This document shows, in pieces, positions 43,566 through 52,292 of a stretch of DNA of 64,000 bases (positions are counted from its first letter, which is position 1; the number at the start of each line of letters is the position of its first letter). The notes beneath the pieces were generated by a model that saw only the letters and a program-made list of their open reading frames with translations, made no database searches and was not told the DNA's origin. Source of the DNA: CAVRGQ01 sp963720785 (GTDB lineage: Bacteria > Actinomycetota > Acidimicrobiia > IMCC26256 > DASPTH01); contig CAVRGQ010000005.1 of NCBI GenBank assembly GCA_963720785.1, positions 1 through 64,000 of the forward strand. The letters are read 5' to 3'. Both the position numbers and the translations under genes were made by a program.

Positions 43566-44780
43566 GTGTTCAAGAAGGTTTTCGCGTTCGTCGCTGTCGT
43601 TGCCGCCGGCGCAGCGTTGGCAGCACCGGTCGGCGCTTCTGCACCGGCCCAGTCGTCGAGCCTGGGGAAGCCCAACAAGGCGTCGGGGACGCCCATCACG
43701 GTCGGGCTCATCTCTGACGGCAAGACGACGACGGTCGACAACACGAACGAGGTCGAGGCGGCCCAGGCGGCTGTGTCGTATGCGAACAACTACCTCGGCG
43801 GGATCGGTGGCAAGCCGATCAAGCTCAAGGTGTGCACCGACAAGGGAACCCCGTCGGGAGCGACGGATTGCGCGACGCAGATGGTCGACGCCAAGGTCCC
43901 CGCCGTCATCGTGAGCGTGTCGGGACAGATGGGCTCCATCTACGAAGGCCTCAAGGGTTCCGGAATTCCGTTGATCGCGGGTTCCTCGAACGACCAGCCC
44001 GTGCTCCTCAGCAGTGACGCATTCGTCCTGCAGGACGGCCTCGGGTACTCGATCGCCGGTCCCGCCCTCGTTGCCAAGAACGCAGGAATCGACAAGGCGG
44101 CGATCCTCGTGACGGACGTTCCCGCCGCCTCCGGGCCGATCGCCGCGATCGGTGGCACCATCTACAAGAACGCCGGCGTCGCACTCGACGTCGTCGCCGT
44201 CCCGCCGGGTACCGCGGACATGACGCCTCAGGTGCAGGCTGCACTGAGCAAGAACCCGGGTCAATTCTCCATCGTGGGCGACCCGACCTTCTGCACGAGC
44301 GCCATCAAGGCGATCAAGACCGTCGGCTTCAAGGGCAACGTCGTCGTCATTCCGCAGTGCATCGATGCCAGCTCGGCGAAGGCGATCCCCGGCGGCTTCA
44401 CCGGCGCAACCGTGGTCACGCCCTTGACCAACGATCCGAAGTCGTCCGACTACCAGAAGTACCTCGCCGTGATGAAGAAGTACGCGCCCGGCGCGTCGAC
44501 CGGTGGCGTCGCCCCCGGTGGTTACTCCACGACGCTCGGCTTCATCACCGGCATGGCCGGGAACACCGGCGACGTGACGGCGGCCAATGTCGAGTCGACG
44601 ATGAAGGCCATGGCTGCGACGCCGCTGCCGCTCGGCGAGGGGATCAACTTCCAGTGCAACAGCCCCATCACGTTCATCCCGAACCTGTGCTCCACCCAGG
44701 TGCTCCAAGGGAAGCTCAACGCCAAGGGCACGATGACCTCGTCGAAGGTGCTCGACACCAAGGACATCACCAAGCTCTGA
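43566..44780 (+). CDS. livK: ABC transporter substrate-binding protein (LivK/Peripla_BP_6 type)
   Basis: 404 residues with a secretion signal: basic MFKK, a hydrophobic core to about residue 20, and AxA-like GASA cleavage near 24. The mature part is a type I periplasmic-binding fold (ITVGLISDGKTTTVDNTNEVEAA, YANNYLGGIGGKPIK, then VPAVIVSVSGQMGS). No lipobox cysteine is visible in the signal. It would capture the substrate outside the membrane for the permease encoded next. GGGGGG lies 5 nt before the GTG at 43566. First gene under regulon site 9. The symbol denotes family, not amino-acid specificity. Confidence 0.88.
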   Translation: MFKKVFAFVAVVAAGAALAAPVGASAPAQSSSLGKPNKASGTPITVGLISDGKTTTVDNTNEVEAAQAAVSYANNYLGGIGGKPIKLKVCTDKGTPSGATDCATQMVDAKVPAVIVSVSGQMGSIYEGLKGSGIPLIAGSSNDQPVLLSSDAFVLQDGLGYSIAGPALVAKNAGIDKAAILVTDVPAASGPIAAIGGTIYKNAGVALDVVAVPPGTADMTPQVQAALSKNPGQFSIVGDPTFCTSAIKAIKTVGFKGNVVVIPQCIDASSAKAIPGGFTGATVVTPLTNDPKSSDYQKYLAVMKKYAPGASTGGVAPGGYSTTLGFITGMAGNTGDVTAANVESTMKAMAATPLPLGEGINFQCNSPITFIPNLCSTQVLQGKLNAKGTMTSSKVLDTKDITKL

Positions 44781-44814
44781 CGACCGGTATCGATCACGAC
44801 GACGAGGGCCGGGC

Positions 44815-47592
44815 ATGGACCAGCACCTGATCTTCCTCCTGCTGGGCCTCGCCAATGGTGCGGTCTTCGCAGCCCTTGCGCTGGCCCTCGTCGTCACCTA
44901 CCGCAGCAGCGGAGTCCTCAACTTCGCCACCGGTTCGATGGCGCTGCTCTCGGCGTACGTGTACGCGTTCTTCCGAGCCGGCGAACTGCTGATCCCGATC
45001 CCCGGGCTCCCGAGGTCGCTCGACCTCGGGGGCCCGATGGGTTTCTGGCCCGCGATTCTCCTGACACTGGTGTACTCCGCGGCGCTGGGACTCCTGCTCT
45101 ACGTCCTCGTGTTCCGCCCGCTGCGCACCGCGCCCGCCGTGGCGCGCGCCGTCGCCTCCATCGGCGTGATGGCGGTGCTGACCGAGCTCATGGCCCAGCG
45201 ACTCGGTACGACGCCGGTTGCGGTGGATGCGATCCTGCCCAGCGATGTGTGGACGATCGGAAGCGTCCGAGTCTCCAGCGACCGCGTCTGGTTCGCGGTT
45301 GCGGTCATCGCACTGGCGGCCGCGGTGGGCGCGCTGTACAAGTTCACGCGCTTCGGCCTCGCCACCCGGGCTGCCGCGGCGACCGAGCGCGGTGCGTTCC
45401 TCAGCGGGATCGCGCCTGACCGGATCGCGGCCGCGAACTGGATGATCAGCGCCGCCGTCGGCGCGGTGGCCGGTGTGCTCATCGCGCCGATCGTGCCGCT
45501 GGTGCCGATCTCCTACACGCTGTTCATCGTGCCGGCCCTTGCGGCTGCCGTGCTGGGACGGTTCCAGTACCTCTTCCCGGCGGTGGCGGGTGGGCTCTTG
45601 ATCGGCATGCTGCAGTCGGAGGTCACCTACCTCCGCGTGCAGCACGACTGGCTCCCGGCATCGGGACTTCCCGAGCTCATCCCGCTCGTGCTGATTCTCC
45701 TGGTACTCGTGGTGAGGGCGAAGCCGCTCCCTTCGCGCGGCGCGATCATCCGGCAGTCGCTCGGCCGGGCCCCGCGCCCGACATCACTGCTCGCCCCGAC
45801 CTTGATGTCCTCGTTGGTCGCAGTGGTAGCCCTGGTCGCGCTGGACCGGTCGTGGCGTGACGCCCTCGTGACCAGCCTGATCTTCGCGGTGATCGCCCTG
45901 TCGCTGGTCGTGGTGACAGGATTCGCGGGCCAGGTCTCACTCGCGCAGTTGACGCTCGCCGGCGTCGCGGGATTCCTCCTCGGCCCGTTGACCACGTCCT
46001 GGAACGTGCCGTTCCCGATCGCCCCGCTGCTGGCCGCGTTGGGAGCCGCATTCGTCGGTGTGATCGTCGGCTTGCCGGCCATCCGAATTCGGGGACTGCT
46101 CGTCGCCGTCGTCACGCTCGCGCTCGCGTACGCGCTCGAAGCGCTGTGGTTCCACAACACGGATCTGGTCGGCACGAGCGGCAAGAACATCGCCGGCCCC
46201 ACGTTCCTCGGCCTCGACCTGCGGGCCCGCGTCGGGACGAACTTCCCGAGGATCCAGTTCTGCATCCTCGTCCTGGTCGTCGTCGTCGGCGTCGCCGTCG
46301 GCGTTGCTCTGCTGCGCCGGAGCCGACTCGGTTCGGCCATGCTCGCCGTGCGCGCCAACGAGAAGTCGGCGGCAGGCGCGGGCATCAACGTCGTCTGGGT
46401 GAAGCTCCTCGCCTTCGGCCTCGGCGCATTCATCGCCGGGTTGGGCGGCACCCTCCTCGCGTACAAGCAGTCGAACGTCACGTTCGACTCCTTCACCGTG
46501 CTCGTGGGGATCGGTCTCTTTGCGACGGTCTACGTGGCCGGCATCACTTCCGTGTCGGGGGGGATCCTCGCCGGCATCATGGCGACCTCTGGCCTTGTGT
46601 TCCTGGCCACTTCGCGGTGGCTCGATCTGGGCGACTGGTACGGCACGATCCTCGGGGTTGCGCTCGTCCTGACGGTGATCCTCAACCCCGAAGGCGTTGT
46701 CGGTCCGCTGCACGCCCTGGGCGACCGACTTCGAGCGCGGCGCTACACAAGTGCTCCGGCTGCCCTCGCCGAGCCGTCCCCCGCCGACGTCGACGCCGCA
46801 CCTGCATTCGCCCCGAAGACCACCGGCGCCGCGCTGCTCGAACTGCGGAACGTCCGCGTGCAGTACGGCGGAGTGGTCGCGATCGACGACGTCTCCTTCG
46901 ATGTACCGAGCGGAGCGATCGTCGGACTGATCGGGCCCAATGGTGCCGGGAAGACGACGTTGTTGGACGCGGTGACGGGATTCGTCCGGTCGTCCGGTTC
47001 GATCGCGCTCGAGGGTTCGGAGCTGCGTGGCCTCCCGCCGTACCGACGCGTGCGCGCCGGGCTCGGACGCACCTTCCAACACATCGAACTCTACGACGAC
47101 CTGTCGGTCATGGAGAACGTCAGCGTCGGCCTCAGCGGCGTCCATGGCGAACGCGCCGGGCGCGACCTGCACGACGTCCTCGACCTGCTGCACCTCACCG
47201 ACGACGCGCAGCGCCCGGCAGGTGAACTCTCCCAGGGGCGGCGGCAGCTTGTCTCCGTCGCCCGCGCGCTCGTCGCCGAGCCGCGACTGCTGCTGCTCGA
47301 CGAGCCCGCCGGCGGTCTCGACACCACGGAGAGCCAGTGGCTCGCCGAGCGTCTCCGCGCGATCAGGGCGAGCGGTGTCACGATCGTGATGATCGACCAC
47401 GACATGCACTTGGTGCTCAACCTCTGTGACGAGGTCCAGGTGCTCGACTTCGGTCGCGTGATCGCCTCCGGGCCGCCGGAGGAGATCAGATCCAACACCG
47501 CAGTCGCCACCGCGTATCTCGGCAGCACTCACGCCGCCCCGGACATCGAGCTGGACCTCGAGCCCGACCTCGAGCCGGACGTGACCCCATGA
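44815..47592 (+). CDS. LivH-LivM-LivG triple fusion: two permease domains plus ATPase
   Basis: 925 residues. Residues about 1-305 are a LivH-type permease (LLLGLANGAVFAALALAL, YRSSGVLNFATGSMA). About 330-640 are LivM-type (TGFAGQVSLAQLTLAGVAGF near 365, then GLRRSRLG-like RRSRLGSAMLAVRANE). About 671-905 are the LivG ATPase with Walker A GPNGAGKTT (near 707), signature LSQGRRQL (near 804) and Walker B LLLLDEP (near 825). The tail ELDLEPDLEPDV is acidic and repetitive. These are normally separate genes. Membrane importer of the HAAT family; with LivK and LivF it forms a complete system. Confidence 0.9.
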   Translation: MDQHLIFLLLGLANGAVFAALALALVVTYRSSGVLNFATGSMALLSAYVYAFFRAGELLIPIPGLPRSLDLGGPMGFWPAILLTLVYSAALGLLLYVLVFRPLRTAPAVARAVASIGVMAVLTELMAQRLGTTPVAVDAILPSDVWTIGSVRVSSDRVWFAVAVIALAAAVGALYKFTRFGLATRAAAATERGAFLSGIAPDRIAAANWMISAAVGAVAGVLIAPIVPLVPISYTLFIVPALAAAVLGRFQYLFPAVAGGLLIGMLQSEVTYLRVQHDWLPASGLPELIPLVLILLVLVVRAKPLPSRGAIIRQSLGRAPRPTSLLAPTLMSSLVAVVALVALDRSWRDALVTSLIFAVIALSLVVVTGFAGQVSLAQLTLAGVAGFLLGPLTTSWNVPFPIAPLLAALGAAFVGVIVGLPAIRIRGLLVAVVTLALAYALEALWFHNTDLVGTSGKNIAGPTFLGLDLRARVGTNFPRIQFCILVLVVVVGVAVGVALLRRSRLGSAMLAVRANEKSAAGAGINVVWVKLLAFGLGAFIAGLGGTLLAYKQSNVTFDSFTVLVGIGLFATVYVAGITSVSGGILAGIMATSGLVFLATSRWLDLGDWYGTILGVALVLTVILNPEGVVGPLHALGDRLRARRYTSAPAALAEPSPADVDAAPAFAPKTTGAALLELRNVRVQYGGVVAIDDVSFDVPSGAIVGLIGPNGAGKTTLLDAVTGFVRSSGSIALEGSELRGLPPYRRVRAGLGRTFQHIELYDDLSVMENVSVGLSGVHGERAGRDLHDVLDLLHLTDDAQRPAGELSQGRRQLVSVARALVAEPRLLLLDEPAGGLDTTESQWLAERLRAIRASGVTIVMIDHDMHLVLNLCDEVQVLDFGRVIASGPPEEIRSNTAVATAYLGSTHAAPDIELDLEPDLEPDVTP

Positions 47593-48335
47593 CCGGTCCC
47601 GTCGCCCCGCCCGGGGGAACGGGAGCTCCGCTGCTCGCGTGCCACACGCTCGAGTGCGGGTACGGCAGCGTGAACGTCGTCCGCAGCTTCGACCTGAGCG
47701 CGCACGCAGGGCACGTCATCGCGATCCTCGGCCCGAACGGCGCGGGCAAGACCACACTGCTCGAGACGATGGCTGGCCTGCTCGAACCGCAAGCCGGGCG
47801 CATTGAGGTGGACGGCAACGAGGTCCGCGGTGGGCGACCCACGACCGCGTCCCGCGCGGGTATCGTCCTCGTGCCGGACGACCGCGCGTTGTTCAACGGG
47901 CTCTCAGTGCGGGACAACCTTCGCGTGGCGCAACGACGCTCCGGTCGCAGCGTCGAGGAGATGCTGGAACTGTTCCCTGCGTTGCGCGTGCGATTGAACG
48001 TCGATGCCGCGCAGCTCTCCGGCGGCGAGCAACAGATGCTCGCCCTCGCACGTGCACTCGTCCAACGACCGCGGATCCTCCTCATCGACGAGATGAGCAT
48101 GGGCCTTGCACCCGTCATCGTCGAATCGCTCCTACCCATGGTCCGGCGCATCGCCGACGAGCAGAACACCCTCGTGGTCATGGTCGAGCAGCATGTCGGT
48201 CTCGCGCTCGAGGTTGCCGACGAGGCCCTGGTCATGGTCCACGGCGAGGTGCATCTGCGCGGCAGCGCCTCGGACCTCCTCGAGGATCCGCAGCGCCTCG
48301 AGCAGGTGTACCTCGGGTCAGTGAGCCAGCCGTGA
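47589..48335 (+). CDS. livF: ABC transporter ATP-binding protein LivF
   Basis: 248 residues: Walker A LGPNGAGKTTLLE (near 47), signature LSGGEQQMLALARAL (near 143), Walker B ILLIDEMSMGLAP, and the H-loop HVGLALEVAD region. It is the second ATPase of the HAAT-type importer and pairs with the LivG domain of the fusion. Its ATG overlaps the fusion's stop codon (ATGA) and its own stop overlaps the GTG of the molybdopterin dehydrogenase gene, so all are cotranscribed under regulon site 9. Confidence 0.92.
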   Translation: MTGPVAPPGGTGAPLLACHTLECGYGSVNVVRSFDLSAHAGHVIAILGPNGAGKTTLLETMAGLLEPQAGRIEVDGNEVRGGRPTTASRAGIVLVPDDRALFNGLSVRDNLRVAQRRSGRSVEEMLELFPALRVRLNVDAAQLSGGEQQMLALARALVQRPRILLIDEMSMGLAPVIVESLLPMVRRIADEQNTLVVMVEQHVGLALEVADEALVMVHGEVHLRGSASDLLEDPQRLEQVYLGSVSQP

Positions 48336-50319
48336 ACGAACTTGGGAGCAGCGGCCGCTTCGTTGGTCAACGTGTCCTTCGCCGGGAGGATGCTCGTCTC
48401 CTCACGGGACGGGGCGGTTCGTCCAGGACGTGATGTTCCCCGGTCAACTGCACATCGCATTCGTCCGGAGCGACGTCGCCGCCGGGCGCATCCGCACCGT
48501 CGACACCTCGGCGGCATCAGCGCTCCCAGGTGTGTACGCCGTGTTCACCGCCGAGGACCTGAACCCGATCGCCGGGCCGATGTGGACGACCACGCTCGGG
48601 CCCCAGCCCTTCGGTCCAGAGCTGCACCCACTGGCGGACGGTGACGTCCGCTTCGTCGGTGATCCCATTGCCGTCGTGGTCGCCGACAACCGGTACGCCG
48701 CGGAGGATGCCTGCGAGCTCGTCCGCGTCGACATCGACCAGCGGGACGCGGTCGTCACCATCGAGCAGGCACTCGCCGACGACGCGCCGATCGTGCACGC
48801 AGAGCTCGTCGTGACCCGCACGTTCACCACCGCCAGGACCACGAACGCTCCCATGGAGTGTCGCGGACTCGTCGCCTCGTTCGAGCCCCATGACGGCCGG
48901 CTGCGGATCTGGCCTTCCACGCAGAGCCCGCACGAGATGAAGGCGTTTGCGGCTCGCCTGCTCCAGGTGCCGGAGAACCGCATCCGCGTCGAGTTGGCCG
49001 ACGTCGGCGGCGGCTTCGGACAGAAGATGTACCCGACCCGCGAAGAGGCCGCGGTGCTCCTCGCCGCGAAGCTCCTCGGTCGAACCGTCGGGTGGGTCGA
49101 AGACCGGCGCGAGAACCTGATCGCCGCGAACCAGGCGCGTCACGACCAGGCCGGCCATGCTCGCCATGATGATGTTCCCCGGGCCGTACCGGATACCGAC
49201 GGTTCACTTCTCGACACGGAGCGTCTACACGAACACGTGTGGACGGGCGCCATTCCGCGGACCGTGGGCGATCGAGACGATCGCCCACGAACAAATGATC
49301 GACGCGGTGGCACGTGAGCTCGGCCTCGACCCGCTCGAGGTTCGCCGCCGGAACGTCATCCACCAATCCGACCTGCCGTACACCTTGCCGATCGACCTCG
49401 TCTACGACATCGTCACACCGGAAGAGACGCTCGAGCAGGCCGTCGGGATGCGAGTCACGGGCACAGCCTCGAGACGACGATTCCACAGGTCGTCGCCGAG
49501 CACCTCGGGTGCGCGCTCGATGACGTGGTACTGGTACAGGGAGGCGACACGCCGTACGGACCGGGCACGGGTGGCAGTCGCAGCGCAGTGATCGCCGGCG
49601 GGGCGGCGCAGCGTGCGGCGTCCACGCTCCGCGAGAAGGTCGCGCAAGTCGCCGCGCAGCTGCTGGAGGTCTCCCCGGAGGATCTGGAAGTCGAGGAGTC
49701 GCGTGTACAAGTCCGCGGGACCCCGAGCCGGGCGCTCTCCTTTGCTGACGTCGCCGCTACGGCCTACTTGAACCCGGACGGCCTCCCACTCGGTCTCGAA
49801 CCTGGTCTGGAGGCGTCGGTTCGCTTCAAGCCGACGAACATGTTCACGTTCTCGAACGCCTGCCACTGTTTGGTCGTCGAGGTGGACCGCGACACTGGCG
49901 CGGTTGGCATCCTCCGCTACATCGTCAGCGAGGATTGCGGGACCATGATCAACCCGAACGTGGTCGAAGGCCAGATCGCCGGCGGTGTCGTCCAGGGCAT
50001 CGGCGAGGCGCTCCTCGAGGAGATGTCGTACGACGAGCAGGGCAATCCTCTCGCCAGCACGTTCCTCGACTACCTGCTGCCGACAGCAGGCGACACACCG
50101 AACCTCGAGTACGGCCACATCGAGACAGCATCGACGAATCCGGGCGGATACAAGGGGATGGGTGAGGGCGGCGCGATTGCATCTCCGGCGGCGATCGGGA
50201 ATGCGGTGAACGACGCGCTCGCCGGAATCGGCGGTGTGCTGACGGAGCTGCCGCTCACACCGTCACGTGTCCTGGCCGCTCTCACGGAAAGCACGCAGGG
50301 GGCCTCCCCGAGAGGTTGA
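48332..50319 (+). pseudogene. Molybdopterin-binding dehydrogenase large subunit (CoxL/XdhA type), with frameshift and two deletions
   Basis: The gene starts GTG at 48332 (VNELGSSGRFVGQRVLRRED), loses frame near 48412 by one base, then reads QDVMFPGQLHIAFVRSD through ADVGGGFGQKMYPTREEA and DRRENLIAANQARHD. Near 49150 about 40 residues are missing before MLAMMMFPGPYRIP, and near 49470 about 60 residues are missing between ETLEQAVGM and HSLETTIPQVVAEHLG; both junctions change frame. The C-terminus, with the catalytic-Glu motif GYKGMGEGGAI, is intact. No FeS or FAD subunit genes are adjacent. Probably non-functional unless the assembly is wrong. Confidence 0.78.
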
Positions 50320-50348
50320 ACGCGACACCCACGTCGCGTCCCGGATAC

Positions 50349-50364
50349 TTGACGAGTACGTCAA
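50349..50364. promoter_or_regulatory. TTGAC-N6-GTCAA operator, site 10
   Basis: TTGACGAGTACGTCAA upstream of the CoA-transferase start at 50404. TACAGT (50374-50379) downstream is a plausible -10 box, 19 nt from a TTGACG -35, so here the operator would overlap the -35 region. Confidence 0.68.
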
Positions 50365-50403
50365 CTCTTTCGCTACAGTGGTCCCACTACGGGGGATGAG
50401 CTG

Positions 50404-51620
50404 ATGACCGAGATGTTGTCCGGCGTTCGGGTGATCGAGTTGGCTGCGTGGACGTTCGTGCCCGCGGCCGGTGCGATCCTGGCCGACTGGGGTGCCGACG
50501 TCATCAAGATCGAGCATCCGGTCACCGGTGATCCGCAGCGCGGGCTCATCGCGGCGGGCATCGTGCCGGGCACCGGCGGCGTGGACCACATGATGCAGCT
50601 GCCGAACCGCGGGAAGCGCAGCGTCGGTCTCGACGTCGGGCACCCCGACGGTCGGGAGCTCCTGCTCGAGCTCGCAGCCCACGCCGACGTGTTCGTCACC
50701 AGCTTCCTCCCCGATGCCCGCGCACGGCTGGGCATCGAGGTCGAGGACCTGCGCGCCGCGCAATCCGGAGATCATCTACGTGCGCGGCTCCGGACAGGGT
50801 CAGCGCGGGCCCGATGCCGGCAAGGGCGGGTTCGACCTCGCCTCCTACTGGTCACGCGGCGGCATCGGCACGATGCTCACACCGCGGCGGGCTCGACCTC
50901 CCGATCCCACAACGCCCGGCCTTCGGTGACGTCATGGGCGGCCTTGCCATCGCTGCGGGCATCAGCACCGCGCTGTTCAAGCGCGCGACGACCGGCGAGA
51001 CGTCGATCGTCGATGTGTCCCTGCTGGGCACTGCGATCTGGAACCTCTCGCCCGACATCACCGCGGCCGGTCTCACCGGCGACGGGCAACTCCCGTACTT
51101 CGACTACGAGGACATGCCGAACCCCGTCGTCAACATGTTCGCCACATTGGACGGCCGGGCCATCAACCTCGTCCTCCTGCAGTCCGACCGCTACTGGCCG
51201 GAATTGTGCGAGACGATCGGCCGGCCCGACCTGATCAGCGACGAGCGCTTCGCCGACGCCGGCGCCCGCTTCGTGAACCGCCGCGAGTGCATCACCGAGC
51301 TCCGCAAGGTGTTCGTGCAGCGGACCTACGACGAATGGCGCGACGTGCTTGCGGGCATCGAAGGCGTCTGGTCCGGCGTCCAGACGCCGGGCGAGGTCCA
51401 CGACGATCCGCAGGTCGTCGCCAACGGCTTCCTCCGCCCGGTGGAGGCCTCGAGTGGCACGGTCTTCTCGCTCCCGGCGAACCCCGTGCAGTACGACGAA
51501 CAGCCACCCGACTTGCGCCGGGCACCCGAGCACGGCGAGCACACCGAAGAGGTGCTGCTCGAGATCGGTCTCGACTGGGATCGGATCATTGCCCACAAGG
51601 AGTCGGGCGCCGTCCTCTGA
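50404..51620 (+). CDS. CaiB/BaiF family III CoA-transferase, two frameshifts
   Basis: About 405 residues: MTEMLSGVRVIELAAWTFVP, ILADWGADVIKIEHPVTGDP, NRGKRSVGLDV. The frame changes near 50757 (into NPEIIYVRGSGQGQRGPDAG) and again near 50885 (into GLDLPIPQRPAFGDVMGG). The C-terminal part is intact (ERFADAGARFVNRRECI; GVQTPGEVHDDPQV). It would transfer CoA to a pathway acid. A GGGGGATGAG stretch precedes the ATG. Two single-base errors within 130 bp suggest a low-quality sequence patch. Confidence 0.85.
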
Positions 51621-51632
51621 CGCTCCGGCAGT

Positions 51633-52052
51633 TCAGTGGCGCTTCCGCAGCAGCACGTACACCGCCTCGGATTCGGCGAGCACGTCGTCGGGGGCGTCCG
51701 CCGTCGTGATCGCCGCGCGCACCGCGAAGCGCCGGTCGGACACCTCGCCGAGCTCGGCGCGGCAGACGAGGGATGTTCCGACCGCGGTCGGCTTCCGGTA
51801 GCGCACCGTCATCTCGGCGGTCACGCGCGTGACCCGGCCGCCGAAAGGCACGGCGCCCATCGTCTCGTCGAGCAACGTCGCGAGGAGCCCGCCGTGCACC
51901 AGGCCGGGTGCACCTTGGTGGTGTTCACCGAAGGTCGCCCGGCCGACTGCACCGTCGGGCTGCGGTTCGAGCGTGATCCCGAGCGCGTACGGATTCCGGC
52001 TCCCGCAGCCGAAGCACCGGTCGATGTGGGAGTGACGATCTGTCGTGTCCAT
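51633..52052 (-). CDS. PaaI-type thioesterase (hot-dog fold)
   Basis: A 139-residue hot-dog thioesterase: CFGCGSRNPYALGI, GAPGLVHGGLLATLLDETMG (the HGG and D/E active-site helix), and TVRYRKPTAVGTSLVC. It should hydrolyse acyl-CoA, perhaps to relieve CoA trapping. Start uncertain between the ATGs at 52052 and 52061. It is convergent with the CoA-transferase and divergent from the amidohydrolase, so it shares the region with regulon site 11. Confidence 0.87.
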   Translation of the reverse strand: MDTTDRHSHIDRCFGCGSRNPYALGITLEPQPDGAVGRATFGEHHQGAPGLVHGGLLATLLDETMGAVPFGGRVTRVTAEMTVRYRKPTAVGTSLVCRAELGEVSDRRFAVRAAITTADAPDDVLAESEAVYVLLRKRH

Positions 52053-52180
52053 TCGCGGCATCGTGGCACGCGGAAGGGAAGCAGTGCGCTGATGCACCTG
52101 TGGCCAACCCGCGCAGCGCCTGCACGCCGACGGCGGTCCTCTGCGTTGAGAGCGTTCGCAGGAATCCACTTCTGCGTGAC

Positions 52181-52196
52181 TTGACAATATTGTCAA
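52181..52196. promoter_or_regulatory. TTGAC-N6-GTCAA operator, site 11 (perfect palindrome)
   Basis: TTGACAATATTGTCAA, symmetrical through its centre, between the thioesterase (minus, start about 52052) and the amidohydrolase (plus, start 52293). It is the best-matching and most downstream copy in the window. Confidence 0.72.
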
Positions 52197-52292
52197 ATCA
52201 GTGGAAAGTTGGACCGTTGTGGCCTGAGTGCGGTCCGGAACCCCCTGGGGCCGCGACTCAGGCCGCGACTCGATACCGAAGGGATCCAGGTG

